64,000 bases of DNA from the NCBI RefSeq assembly GCF_017654505.1, contig NC_054540.1, positions 39,320,468 to 39,384,467 of the forward strand. The letters run 5' to 3'. The stretch is from Polyodon spathula. Its lineage: Eukaryota > Chordata > Actinopteri > Acipenseriformes > Polyodontidae. The notes below the pieces were generated by a model. It was not told where the DNA came from. It saw nothing but the letters and a program-made list of their open reading frames with translations, and did no database searches. This document shows positions 32,699 through 46,019 of the stretch, piece by piece (positions within the stretch are counted from its first letter, which is position 1; each line of letters starts with the position of its first letter). A program made the translations under genes and the position numbers.

Positions 32699-34003
32699 CA
32701 CCGTGTAACAATTATTTTTTTTTTTGGTTCCTGGGTAGTAAGTGTTATTTTCTAATTGCTTATGCATCAAAAGTATAGAAAATGGCTATTATTCCCCACA
32801 AACTTTGCTTTTGTGACCAGGACAGTGATATTTTGAAATTTACCTATTTTCCAGAACATTCCAGACAGATTCAGTGCTGAGTAAACTTGAAGTAACTTCT
32901 AGAACTTTCCGGTAATATAAATAGTAGTATAAATACAGGGGCCTTAAGCCCACCAGTTCAGTTTAATTCCAGCTGCATAAGTGGATACATATCTGCATTT
33001 TTCTGAGATGGCATCAAGAGGCTGCAATGGTGGCATTCCTGATGGGTCTCCAAGGTGGTTTTACCGAGTTTCCCTGCTATCTTTGCCTTTGGGACAGCAG
33101 GGACAACAAGGCGCACTACCACAGGCGGGACTGGCCACAGTGGACCGAGTTCTCTGTGGGGAGGAACAACGTCAAGTGGGAGCCACTGGTGGACCCCCGG
33201 AAGGCTCTGATGCCACCACTGCACATCAAATTGGGCCTTATGAAACAATCTGTCAGAGCTCTAGATAAGGAGTCGGCAGCCTTCAAGTACCTTCAAGACT
33301 TCTTCCCTAAGCTGTCTGAGGCAAAGGTCAAAGCCGGTGTCTTCGTCGGACCACAGATAAAGAAAATCCTGGAGCGCAATGAATTCCCCAAGAAGCTCAC
33401 TAGTAAGGAGAAGGTGGCATTGAACAGCTTTGTCGCAGTGGTTCGGGGCTTCCTGGGCAATCACAAGGCCGAAAACTATGTGGAGCTGGTTGAGACTGGT
33501 GAAGAACTACGGCACAATGGGCTGTAGGATGTCCATCAAAGTCCATGTCCTTGATGCTCATCTTGATAAATTCAAGAACATGGGAGCGTACTCGGAGGAG
33601 CAAGGCGAGCGCTTCCACCAGGATATACTGGACTTTGAACGCCGCTACCAAGGACAGTATAACGAGAACATGATGGGAGACTACATTTGGGGGCTGATTC
33701 GTGAAAGTGATTTACAGTATAATTGTAAATCCCGAAAAACTACTCACTTCTAAATCTTTTGTAGTCCTTTTTGTATTATTTTAGTATAAATACATGTTAA
33801 TTTGGATTCATATGTTGTTTTTTTCTGACTACGTGAACGAAAAGACCGTTTTCTCAATGGAAATAGGTAAATTTCAAAATATCACTGCCCTGGTCACAAA
33901 AGCAAAGTTTGTGGGGAATAATAGCCATTTTCTATACTTTTGAGGCATAAGCAATTAGGAAATAACACTTACTACCCAGGAACAAAAATTGTGTTACATA
34001 GTG
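32699..34003 (+). mobile_element. CMC-like DNA transposon, internally deleted
   Basis: 1305 bp with inverted repeats of about 150 bp (32699-32852 against 33861-34003) that start CACCGTGTAACA and CACTATGTAACA. The 3-bp target duplication TAA flanks both sides (32696-32698 and 34004-34006). A CAC-type terminus and a 3-bp duplication fit the CACTA/Mirage/Chapaev superfamily. The coding part is only the C-terminal half of a transposase, so the element is a deletion derivative. Confidence 0.8.
33027..33753 (+). pseudogene. CMC-like transposase, C-terminal part, frameshifted
   Basis: The first frame (33027-33527) reads FLMGLQGGFTEFPCYLCLWDSR, split here as FLMGLQGGFTEF plus PCYLCLWDSR, then RRDWPQWTEFSVGRNN, PPLHIKLGLMKQ and VRGFLGNHKAENYVELV. 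After a frameshift near 33490-33520 the second frame continues MSIKVHVLDAHLDKF, EEQGERFHQDILDFERRY and NMMGDYIWGL to the stop at 33753. CX2C (CYLC), HX4H (HVLDAH) and the Glu in GERFHQD agree with the C(2)C, H(3-4)H and DDE features described for the CMC superfamily. Similar sequences are widespread in animal repeats. The N-terminal half with the first catalytic Asp is missing. Confidence 0.7.
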
Positions 34004-34006
34004 TAA

Positions 34007-34983
<977 letters not shown>

Positions 34984-35451
34984 AGCTCTCCCTCTGGTGG
35001 AGGAGGCAGAGGCAGCTCCTGCTACTCTCCTCCTGGTGGTGGAAGCAGTGGAGGCAGAGGTAGCTCCTGCTGCTCTCCTAATGCAGTGGAAGTGAGAACA
35101 GCTCCCCCTTGGGCTTTGAACGCCTGTGCTCCCCCCCGTCTAGGCGCTGGATGCTTGGCTCCCCCCGTCTGGGCACTGCAGAACCTGATACCTGGGCTGC
35201 TGTTCTGTTTATCGTTGCCTCCAGGTAGCACAGGACTAACTCCACACCCTCCTCCAGGATGTTTGGGTGTGTTCCCTCTCATATGCCTCCCATCGCTCTG
35301 TGCCCATCAGCCACAGGACCCAGATGGCTATGGGCATAGACTGGGCCTCCAGCCCAGCACTGTCCTGGATCCAGTCCCTCAGCTTGATGGCGTCTTCTGC
35401 CACTGCCCTTTTTTTGTTTTTTCATATATCTGAGGTACTCTTCCTGGCCTG
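34984..35451 (-). pseudogene. Family A internal region, reverse copy (5' part)
   Basis: Reverse-strand internal sequence of a family A element joined to its 5' LTR. Near the LTR, minus-strand reading in one frame gives KLRDWIQDSAGLEAQSMPI and then IWVLWLMGTERWEAYERE, a Trp-rich segment that has no counterpart in the 10-kb copy. Farther on come the family's GEQQELPLPPLLPPPGGE repeats. Stops and frame changes show decay. The junction with the LTR is deleted, so the primer site is lost. Confidence 0.6.
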
Positions 35452-36045
35452 AGCCAGAAAAGAGTACACACGCAGACAGGCAGTACTGGCAGATGAAAAC
35501 TGAGATGCTGTGGTGCTCAGTGCATTTAATGACACACAGAAAATAAAGTGCTGAACAAAACAGAACACAGAGCTTTGGGCCAAAATAAATAGACAAACAA
35601 AACGAACAGACACCAACAAACAGTGTGGACGAATGCTAAACACAAAACAAGTATGGTGCTGGTTCTTCCAGCACTCGTAGCAGTTGTTATATTTACTTTC
35701 TCTTTCATTTCTTTTTTTGTTTTTAATTCTCCACTCACTGAACACACAACCCCCGAGTGAGCACAATGTGCATCTATATATACTGTTGTGCCAGCTTTCA
35801 ATTACTAATTAATTATTCACTTGAATCTCAGCACATGAACTAATTTGTTCAACCCCATGCTTGCATATTATTAAATACTTTAAATGCATGTGAAGTGATC
35901 CCCGTGCCTAAATACAACTATATATTTTAAATCACTTGTGCTACACAGACCCATTTATATCCCGTGCACCAATACCTATACCAATCCAACATTAACACAC
36001 CACACGTAACATATAACACACAAATACACACAGGTGCAAAGCACA
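35452..36045 (-). repeat. Family A LTR, reverse, head-to-head with next
   Basis: Reverse-oriented LTR with the TATA-like CTATATATACTG (about 35771), the GGCCAAAATAAATAGACAAAC block and the CCGTGCACCAATACC block. It ends against the start of a forward LTR at about 36046; the junction is short and palindromic (GGTGCAAAGCAC). Confidence 0.8.
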
Positions 36046-36739
36046 CTGCACACCCGTCCATGTGTGTATTATGTGTTAACTGTTGCGTATGATTTAATGT
36101 TGGTGTACATATATTAGTGCAGTGGATATAATGTGGGACATTTAGCACTAGTGTTGTTAAAATATATAGTTGTATTTAGGCGGATTGCACAATCACTTCA
36201 CGTGCAGATAAAATGTGTATTAATATGTGAGCACGGAGAATGCACAAATTAATTCAAGTGAATAATTAATTAGTAGTTAAATTCCAGCACAGCTGGGTCA
36301 CTCAGGGTTGTGTCTGGGAGTGGAGAATGGGAGAGAGAAGGAGAAAATAATTAAAAAAACAAAAAGCAAAACAAATGCTACTTGTGCGAGAAGACTCGCA
36401 CGATACTTGTTTTGGGGTTCATCCACCATTTGTTAGTCTGTCTATTTGTTTTGGCCACCGCGCCGTCTGCTTTGTTCAGTGTTTGTGTTTTGTTAAACAT
36501 TTTTACTTTACAATAAATCGGCGCAAAGCACAATTTCATCACTCACAAGTCCTGTCTGTGTTCATTTCTGGTCTGACATCACCACTACAGCCTGCTTGTC
36601 ACATGTGATGTTAGAGTGGGATAACAGTGCCTCCAAGTGTCAGATCAGGGATATTGCGGGTACTTTTTTTTTTTATGGACTTTTTTTTTTTTAAGTGTTT
36701 TTTTTTTTTTTGTGAGAGAATTATTGAAAAAAAAAAATG

Positions 36740-37688
36740 TGAAAGAACATCCAGAGAAGGCAACAACAGCATCACCAGCCACAGCCGGAGGAACAGCAGC
36801 CCAGATGTTACTTCTGTGGAGGTGGGCACTACGTGATCAGCAGCCCTGTCCATCAGGAGAGGGAGAAGCAATGGTCACCATGGGCTCCACTACCAGCAGG
36901 GGGAGGTAGACTGCTGCTCCCACCACCCCAGCAGCAACAGTAATAGTGGCCAAAGGAGCCAGAGAACTTGTTTCCCTCGTGCACCTAGTGGGGGAAAGAG
37001 GATCACCGCTGGAGGGAATGCTCCAAGGTTCCATCGAGCTGGTGCAGAAGATGTGAGGAAGGAGGACAGGACTGGTCGGGATGCCCCTATGCCAAACCAG
37101 CAACTCCAAGGGCCTGCAACGCCTAGGGCTTCCATGCCTGCAACCCCTAGGGCTGCCAAGCCTACAATGCCTAGGGCTGCCAAGCCTGCAATGCCTAGCG
37201 CTGCCGAGCCTGCACTGCTTAGGGCTGCCGAGTCACCATCGCCTGGGGGTGCCTACACGACATCACGCGGGGAGTCCTGTTCGCCATCGCAGGGGGATGC
37301 CCGTGTGCTACGGCCGGGAGAGACATGCCCTGGAGGTCATTTGCTGCTGACCTGCGGGGATTTGCTGGGGTTAGTGAAGCCAGCCTTGGAACTGTCAACC
37401 TTTCCGCTGACAGCACTGCCACTGGTAGCATCGCCGCTGCCAGGATCACCTCAGCTGGAGGAGCCATCCTTAGAGTTGTCAGGATGTCTGTTGACAGCCT
37501 CGCCATTGGCAGCTTTAATGCTGCCAGGTGTGCTACAGGAGGAAGCAGCCTTTCCACTGCCAAGACTACCACGTCTGGAGGAGCCAGACTGGGAGCCATT
37601 AATGGCTCCACTGACAGCATTTCCGCTGTCAGCCAGGAGACTGGCAGCATTTCCGAGTATGCCACCCTGCTGTCAGCTTTGCTGCTGA
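36740..37688 (+). pseudogene. Gag-like internal region of forward copy
   Basis: One frame near 36770 reads CYFCGGGHYVISS, the family knuckle with its last Cys changed to Ser. Further knuckle-like pieces are WGKEDHRWRECSK (about 36985) and WCRRCEEGGQDWSGCPYAK (about 37040). The last two suggest that the ancestral protein had several knuckles in a row, more than the single one left in the 10-kb copy. The distal part (37100-37688) consists of short repeats such as CCTAGGGCTGCCAAGCCT and CTGACAGC-rich units, open in two frames. In-frame stops occur before 37053. Confidence 0.6.
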
Positions 37689-37851
37689 CAGCCTTATGAC
37701 CTGTGGGCCCCTTGAAGCCTCCGGTTCTGGCCCAGGACTTTGTGCTGGACTTTTGGGCTTTTAAGGGGGGAGGTGGCCGTTGAGGCCATGGGGGGCCAAG
37801 GGGGTTGGTATGTGGCAGTGTGCCCCCGCCCATGTGTGTATTATGTTAAGG

Positions 37852-37969
<118 letters not shown>

Positions 37970-38269
37970 TGCACAGGATATAATGTGGGATATTTAGAAC
38001 AAGTGTCAAAATATATAGTTGTATTTAGGCACAGGGATTGCACAATCACTTTATGTGCAGATAAAATGTGTATTAATATGGGAATACACAAATGAGTTCA
38101 CGTGCTGGGTTCAAGTGACTAAAGTAATTGAATCTCAGCACAGCTGTATAAATAACTGCACAATTCACTCACTCGTGTTTGTGTGTTCAGGAGTGAGAAT
38201 GAGAGAGAAGGAGAAAATAATAATAATTAAAAAAAAAGCAAAACAGATGCTACTTGTGTGAGTGCTCTA

Positions 38270-38984
38270 TGCATCTAAGGCTACAACAACAGGATTGTTA
38301 CTTTTACTGGCCAGATGCATGATATTAAAAAGATGTCTAGTTTTATCTGATGAATGTCTCTTTTTCATAAACCCAGTTTGGTCTGAATGAATCAGATATG
38401 GAAGAACACTTTCTAGTTTTACTTATTATCTTAATATCAGTATTTATTAATGATAGTGGACAATAATTCCCAAAAAGTGAAGGGTATTTATTTATTTTCA
38501 AAAGAAGACTGTGACATTAAATTGCAAGTATATAAATAATTGACCATTTTAAAAAAGAGAGGAGAGATAAGGGACCAAAAACGTTTGTAAAATTAGATCG
38601 GGTATCCATCCTAGCCAGGAAATTTTCCATGAAGCATGGCAAACACAGCTTTTTGCAATTCTTCAGTTGTGTACAGAGAGTACAGGTATTTTAAATGATT
38701 ACAAACACATTTATTTGGGACATGTCGGATTCAGGTTTATATAGAATTGGTGTAGAAGAACTTGAATGTTTCATTGATTTTTTTTTTGTGACTATATTAA
38801 TGTAGTCCATATTGATCTTTGATAGTAGAAATTGTTGATTTTTCCATTATGTTTACGCTGATTAGTTAATAAACGGACAGATTTTTCTCCAAATTTAAAC
38901 TATTTTTGTCTAATACAAGGTGGAAACAGAGACTGATGTTTCCGTATTTGTCCTCGCAGCTGTCAATAAATGATTCAAGCTCCT
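38270..38984 (-). pseudogene. L1-Tx1-type LINE RT fragment
   Basis: Minus-strand remnants of an L1/Tx1-like ORF2: TEELQKAVFAMLHGKFPG with DGYPI and FYKRFWSLISPLF (about 38550-38665), and SVLPYLIHSDQTGFMKKRHSS (split: SVLPYLIHSDQ, TGFMKKRHSS) with FNIMHLASKSNNPVV (about 38275-38420). These are conserved early reverse transcriptase blocks. There are many stops. It is cut at 38262 by the LTR copy and interrupted at 38985 by a solo LTR. Confidence 0.7.
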
Positions 38985-39556
38985 TGTGACAGGACGAGGA
39001 GCCCTGTACGTGCATTTGTTTGTATATTTTTAGAACGGGGTCTCCCCCTCCGCCCCTGTGTTATTTTTTATTTTTGTTTTATGATTTATTTATTGGATTG
39101 TATTTATTTAAAAGAAGGCGAGAGCCGTGTGTGTGTGTTTTAGCAGAGGTGAGTTTTGGCAGCTTATCCTCTGCCAGTGTAATTAATAAACTTGTGCAGA
39201 TTGTGGCCGAGGGGTAATAGAATAATTATGAGCTAGTTAAACCCCTCGGCCACGGTATAAAAAACCTGCAGCTCTCCGTGTTCCGGGTGAGTGTTCAGAG
39301 GAGGAATGGGAGAGTGAGAGGAGAGAGAAATTTAAAAGAACTAAGGATCAGTGAAAGGCATTTACTTAGCCTGACCTTAGCGTTTGTGTTCAAAATTTAT
39401 TTTTGTTTCAACCTATTCTTTTGTGCTCTGTGAGCAAGTGTTTTATTTATTTATTTATTTATTTATTATATAAGCGTCTTTTTGCCCTGCAGTACTTTGT
39501 GTGTTCTGCTTCCTGCATTCCGGCCTGTCGTCGCCACTCACGTCCATCCTGTCACA
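38985..39556 (+). repeat. Solo LTR with CTCCT duplication
   Basis: 572 bp, beginning TGTGACAGGACGAGG and ending CCATCCTGTCACA, flanked by CTCCT (38980-38984 and 39557-39561). It is a relative of family A in its ends and U5-like part but distinct upstream. A diverged reverse copy lies at about 57112-57500 (shared GGGGTCTCCCCCTCCGCCCC block). It holds a (TTTA)n run near 39440. Confidence 0.9.
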
Positions 39557-39681
39557 CTCCTCTATACTGAAGGAGACTAGATTGTCAGCTTTCAGCATGC
39601 CTGGCGTTACTTTTAACATGGCTAGAGACAAAAGCTAAGATTGTAAACACTACTCGAGGAGCTTTCTTAAAGCATGTAGAT

Positions 39682-40132
39682 TAGGGTGACCAGACTTTAG
39701 GGGCTTTGTCCCGCGTCCCGACTGAGGTATTGTCGGGACCCCATTTGTCCCGATTTTTAGAGTAAACGTTGAAAACCCAGGCGTTAGGAAATTTCGTACA
39801 TGTAGCTGCTGTACTGTCTCGCAGTGCAACAGCATACTCTACTGGTTTAGGGCGTGTTTTTACCACTGCATCCATGCGGCTATCCAATCACATTAACCTG
39901 CAACCACATGATGTAGTATGTGTCATGTGTTTTACTTGGTGCGTCTAATTTTACTGCTGAAGTGTCATGGGAGCTGGTGTTGACGAGCCTGTCACTAAAA
40001 AGCAAAACACAGCGGGAAAACGCAGTGGGAAAAAAATAAACTGTATTCGATCCCATTGTGTAAATTGTGTACAAAAAGACCGCAGCATAACACGGTGGCG
40101 AGTTGGATGTGAAGCATCGTGCCGGTGGGACA

Positions 40133-40184
<52 letters not shown>

Positions 40185-41440
40185 GTGACTGTGTATTGAA
40201 GCTTGAGCAAGTACTCAAAGCTCAAAAGCAAAATGATTTTCTGCAAGCGCTGCAAGGAGTTCTACTGTTATGTTATTGGCAAAAAGGATGTTATGATCAT
40301 GGCCAGGTCAACCAGTTAGGATTAGGGTTATAATTAGGATTTCACGGACATTTCACGGACTTGTTTAAACATTAAATACACCTAGATAATATTTTATAGC
40401 ACTATAAAAGCCTAAAAATTGTGGTACATGCTTCCTTACTGAAACAGCGCTGTAATTTGTTAAAGGCAAGCATGCAACATTTCCCAATAGTTGCTGCCGA
40501 CACTGTCTGGTATGAATTTGCCCATATATTGAGACTGCACGTCTGCATCCACTGAATTGTTTGGAAATGTAAGGCAAAGCTTTGCCAATTAGAAACAGTC
40601 CCAAAACTCGGTTACACAAATGTTTCTGGCATTCTTTATTAAAGTCCATATACAGTATGCAGCACGTTCGTTGTCATGTTATTTGTCCCATCTAGGAATT
40701 TAAACCGGGTTTACACTGCACGATTTTTGCAATCGGGAGACACAGCACCACTCAAACTTATCAGTACCGAGTCAAAACAAGAAAACGTGCTTATTCGGGT
40801 CTAAACCGAGGTACAGTAGATGTACTTGATAGTACCTGTAGTGCTGATTTAACTTGGGTACAACCAACACAGGAATACTTTTTTGTCTGCTCTCACGTTC
40901 TAGTTTGTTTTCTGAAAGCTGTTTGTTTTACGTTCTGTTTAGCAGCCTCTGTAGTAGTATTTTGTTTAATGTGTGATTCTGAAGCTAAATAGCGATTGAT
41001 CTTATTTTCTTTAAGTCACAAGATGTTCAATCCAATTACCTCCATTTGCATGCAAAAATAAAACTAGATTTTAGCAACCTAATTTAAAAAAAATGCAGCA
41101 CTAACTGCCCTACCTGCTACGTACGGTACAGCAGGTCACAGAAAAGCCAGTTCAGACTGATAGGCTGATTAAAACACCGTTGTCATCTGAACAGTAAACA
41201 AGAAAGTTAACCGCTTTGGAGTATTTTATTTATTTATTTTTTAAAATTATATTTATCTACATTTTTGATTTTGCCCAAGTACAATGCACACAGAAAGAAT
41301 GAATAATAAAAAAGCCTATCTGCAGAAGAAAGGTACTAGTTTGCTTCACTTGCGTTGTGCAGTATTTCATTTAAACATTGATTATTTCCTCCCCGCACAA
41401 ACGTGCCCCGATTTTTCACTCTTGCTATCTGGTCACCCTA
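39682..41440. mobile_element. Non-autonomous hAT element with 8-bp duplication
   Basis: 1759 bp with ends TAGGGTGACCAGA and TCTGGTCACCCTA, flanked by the 8-bp duplication ATGTAGAT (39674-39681 and 41441-41448). The length of the duplication and the terminus place it in the hAT superfamily. Inside are a (TTA)n array at 40135-40184 and short open frames on both strands, none of them a recognisable transposase. Confidence 0.9.
40135..40184. repeat. (TTA)n microsatellite
   Basis: About 16 TTA units inside the hAT element. Confidence 0.95.
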
Positions 41441-41448
41441 ATGTAGAT

Positions 41449-43425
41449 AGTAGCGGCAATATTAGAAATAAGACTAGAGTATCAGAAGCTCGGTGCTGCC
41501 GCAACCAAATGTTTTGAATCTATATAATAAACACAATATTCTGTGTTTAGAGAGACAGGATGCTTTATATTGCTATAGCAAGGTGATGAGTAAGGAATAC
41601 AATATTATTTGCATTAGTGCAGTATCAATGCAGTTTTTAAAACATTAGAAATATATAGTATGTGCATGCAAGCTTTTTGTTAAGTTAATTCCATCTCCAA
41701 ATTGAAATTTTAAATATAGTTTGTTTATTCTGCGTTCATTTACTTCACAGCCTTGTTGTTTGTGGTCAATAAAGCAAATAAGAGTAATTGTTGTTTTTGT
41801 TTTAAGACCAAGTTTTTGTACAGTAGTTCAAAAAACATTACAGTTAAAATGTAAGGCTGTAGGTATGCGTATCCCATAAGTTAGCATTAAAGTATGCATG
41901 GTATTGAGAAAGAGAAAGAATGAATCTTGGTTATAAATCTCTCTCCCGACCTGTGAGGGCGCTGTATAAAGGGAACAGAGAGACCTGGACTGGATGGCCT
42001 GACAATTCATTCCCAGGGTTAGATGGAAGTCGGCCATCTAGAAAGGGGGCGGAGCTACAATACACCAAGTCATCGACCTGGAAGGGAAATGATGTGGCAA
42101 CCGCGGATTGGAGGAGAAAAGGTTGCACTTGCTAACCAAGGGTGCGTGACTGCCGGTACAAAACGGGATGTAGCATGGTGATTGTTCCTTTTGTTATGGC
42201 TAAGCTGAACCAGAAGGAGTACTGTGAATTATTGTGAGTGTTTTGTTTGTTTTTTGAGTGTCTAAAAATTTACATATTTGTTATTATTAGACAGCTAACA
42301 CAATTCTGGAGCTGTAGATACAGGCCAGCACTAAACACAGACAACACTGCACCATTGTAGACAATAAATTTCATTTCACCACAAGCACCATAACACTCAC
42401 TCTGGACTATGTGAATATGTGTGTCTTTGTGTGTGTTCTACTGTGTTTATTCATTTCGAACTGTATTACTATTTTGGGACTGCAACCCGTTGTTTAGGAA
42501 CAGTGCAATACACATTGCTGTGTATTGTCTGGGATTATTCTTTGTGGTCATCATACCAGTATTTACAAAATAAAACCTGTCTGGATCTTGAACTTTATTG
42601 TCTGTCTTCTGTTTCCTAACCACATCACCGCTACACTGCAAACCACTCTGCCACAGATATTTATTGAAAGTAACCATGACTAAGAAAATGTTGCATTTAC
42701 TCACCCAAAATATATTTTACGAACTAAATTGGAGAGTAAATTACTCAGTGACCCAAAACCTTATCTAGAGCACTTCCAGTGGGTGTATGGGTGTAGTAGA
42801 GGTAACTAGTACTGTACATAACAACATCTCTTTGAAAAGGCGATGCAAGAAGAGTCAGGAAAGGTCAAACAAAAGGTTTTCTACTTAGGTAAGTGCCTTG
42901 GGCTTTCCGCAAAGAATACATTGCAATGAATTAGTATCTTAGCCCACTAAATTGACACCAGTCGCAAAACATATGGTTCAAATTACGTCTTACCAATCAA
43001 CTAAAGAACTCTCCGGTCGAGAGGTAAGTACATGTATTGTGCTGATGTCACTATTATGAACTTATAAGCTGCTAGGAGGAGATCCATTACAATATCAGCA
43101 TCTTATCTACACTCCAATATTCAACTACATACTCGGTTATAATGGCAATGCTACATAATGTTGGAAAGACATGCTTTTGTTTTTTTTAAGCCATGTATAG
43201 CAACTGTTTTCTCCACACAACTCCTCCTCCTTGTGCAAAGTCCGACAACTTGGCAGGATCCTAGCAAAGATGAAACAAAGCACCCGTTGAACTCTTCAAA
43301 CAGATGGACAGACTGGCCTCTAATTAAATGGCCAAAGACTAACTGTAGTAACATTATTACTAGCGCAATCCTTAAAAAGCCTTTTCTACCTGATATTTCA
43401 GTCATTTGCTATCAACAGGACTTAC
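41449..43425. other. Intron 4, start, with possible LTR remnant
   Basis: Bases about 41925-42635 look like an LTR-type sequence (GACCTGTGAGGGCGCTGTAT, an AATAAA signal near 42568, an end ACCGCTACA), but I found neither a target duplication nor a partner. A dispersed repeat copy lies at 43013-43095. Confidence 0.4.
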
Positions 43426-43504
43426 CTGATAGCAGAAGTGGCAAACACCTGGCCGTTCGATCCAACACTCAGTACGATGACTGATGCTATGACAACAATC
43501 AAAT
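43426..43504 (-). CDS. KCNQ1: KCNQ1 exon 4 (S3)
   Basis: 79 bp, matching human exon 4. It completes the split Asp codon and reads DLIVVIASVIVLSVGSNG then QVFATSAI, ending with two bases of an Arg codon. The acceptor ends in CAG and the donor is GTAAG. This is the S3 helix and the S3-S4 loop; the Asp at its start is the conserved S3 acidic residue. Confidence 0.95.
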
Positions 43505-44539
43505 CTGTCAAAGGAAAATGACCGTTGTTAAAATGAGTTACTGCCACACAATAGAACATACAAAAACATACACCCCCTCCATAGTTGTAAAGGCAAAATT
43601 AGAGCTCCATCCATCTGCATATAAAAATGTACAACATACAGATAGGCATGTCACTCCATATATCTGATCTGATGCCTTCAATAGTGCTAAAGAACTTGCT
43701 AACCAAGCTTCAACACAATTGGATAAGAGGTTCTTTAGATGTGTAAAAAAACACCACACTTCAGAATCAACAGTGCTATGCAGCCTCAGCAGCAGCATTG
43801 CAGTTCAGGTCAGTAGTTAGTTTGTTGATGCGCTGTGTACTTAATCATGTACACATCTCAGTATATATTTTTGGTAAAGGTTTCTGTAATGATTAGACTG
43901 TATATGATTCATTACAAAAAATGTAGTTTAAAAATAGTTATAGGTTAAACTTAAAGCAACAAAAGTCAAGAAATGTCACAAAGGTATCCAATTATCATTA
44001 CCATGGGCAGCGTGGTATCCAATTATCATTACCATAGATATTGAAATGTGATGGGCAGCGAGGTGTTATTTACATCCATGACAGGAATACCTGGTCATTA
44101 TTGTTTAGTTGTGCTTTTCATTGTGTTGCTGAAGATTTTAACCTAACCTGGATGCAGCTGAGTAGTGGGCGGTATGGCATTTCCCGACTTTGGTGACTTA
44201 AACCATAACAATGTTTTAACAATTTTTCATTTTTTTAATGAATGTCCTGACTTAAACGGTAGCAATACTAGTATTTGTTATGTAAGCAATAACCCACGAC
44301 AGGGTGTGTGATAGGGATGGGTAGGTATACCGGTTTTGTGGTTTAGGTACATTATGGTATTAATACAGTTCCCAGGGTCCGTTCACCGTGACAGACGAAG
44401 AACTGTTCAGACTGACGCAGCGCTCTCGTCCTATCCATATAACATCTCAATGCCCGAAGCGGGGAGAAGAAATTTAATCTCTGCTCGTCCACTGAAGAAA
44501 AAGGAGGGGGATGGAAAACCTTTAGTTCCACAGTTGATT
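43505..44539. other. Intron 3 end, no gene seen
   Basis: A directly repeated phrase TATCCAATTATCATTACCAT lies at about 43985 and 44014. Bases 44311-44365 carry GATGGGTAGGTATACCGG, which resembles a hAT-type terminus; ACCAGTATACCGGTACCGC at about 46605 might be related. Confidence 0.4.
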
Positions 44540-44561
44540 TAGTTGGAACGCTGTAACCACC

Positions 44562-45296
44562 TTAGAGCGGCATGCAGTTCTTTCCCAGCAGTCCTGACAC
44601 AGCACAGCTGTAGTTGTCCGCTCTCTTCCTTTCCAGGTTGAAGAAAAAGCTGGTGGGGGCATCAATATCTCTTAGCTCCACGAATTTGGGAAGCTCAATC
44701 TCCCCCTTCAACAAGATCCCCAGCACGGGTTTCTTCTCTCTCAAGTTCTCCAGGGTCTGTTCTTTATACTCTGAATTTAAACTTTCCTCTAGGAGGAAGA
44801 TATTTTACTCCAGCTCTGTGTCCCACCATTGCCTTAAATCTTTGTTGTGTGTTTTCTCTTTTTTTCCAAATGATCCAACAATGTTTGAATTGTTGTCTGA
44901 ACTTTATATCTTGTAATAATTTTGCATTGAAATGCCAGTAAGATGTTCTGTGGGGATTTGATTGAGTTACTGCTGTAATTGATAGGCAGTGGTGGTTGGA
45001 GAGACTGCTTGGGGCGAGTCTTGCTTCAATAAATGTATTTAAATGATTTCTAGAAGTGTAAAACTAGTCTAGTCTCACTCAATATACAGTTTGCACGAGA
45101 CTGAGACCAGGTGTATTGTCGAGTGCAGACATCTCCAAATGTCAACCAGGTCACTGGACTCTAACACTGCAGCCAGCTCTCTGGAGGACTGAGGATGTGG
45201 TTCATCATTATTTCTGTTAAAATTAACAGCACAATTAAAATCTCCCCCCAAAACTACCACATCATCATTATTAATATTAAAAAGAGCTTGCTTCAA
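44562..45296 (-). pseudogene. LINE ORF2 remnant (endonuclease, pre-RT)
   Basis: Minus strand. FNINNDDVVVLGGDFNCAV carries the GDFN block of the APE-type endonuclease, followed by LVDIWRCLH. Farther on, KFVELRDIDAPTSFFFNLE is the segment that precedes the reverse transcriptase in L1-Tx1 elements. Several frameshifts. Confidence 0.7.
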
Positions 45297-46019
45297 GTTC
45301 GTTCCCCCATTCTATTGGGGGATTACATATTAATAAAAACATGCACTGTACTGCCCAGCCTGGCTCTTGCTTTTAAAATCCTCCCCTTCTCTATTTCTTC
45401 CATGTCTAATAAAAGGGTTTAGAAAGTACTGCCACCCCTGCGGTAGTGTTGGCGCCGTGACTCATCCCACACAGCCTCCTCTACTCTACTTGCCATGCCT
45501 CCTTATTTATCTGATCAGTGCATTTCCTGCAGAAACATCACCCGCACCTGCTTCTGCTCTAAAAACTAAAACCTGTGCTCTCTTAAAAGATTAAAAGAAA
45601 CAAACACACACTTTTCCATTATAGGTAATAAGAGTAAAACCAACAGAATAAAACAAGTAATAAAATAAGTTACATAAAACACAGACATTTTTAAACATGA
45701 GATTTAGTCTGTCCTTTTAGCTGATCAGATTCTTCCAGTGTTGAATTCCTTGCATGAGTGGAGTGGACAAATAACTTTAAATCAGGGAAGAAGTTCTCTA
45801 TTTCTACCCCCTTCTCTCTTTTTCTTTCTTTCATAAAATGATTTACCTATTCAAGCATGTATAATTTATTCCTGCTGCCGGATTGGCTGTCAGGGATGTC
45901 TGAGATAAGCAAGCTATCCTCTCACTCACCCCCAGGTATCAGCTTCTCCAAGGCTCCCTCCGGCCTTGCGACACCGGTCTCTGCCACTTCCTCCTCTATT
46001 TCCCTAGCCACAGCCGTCA

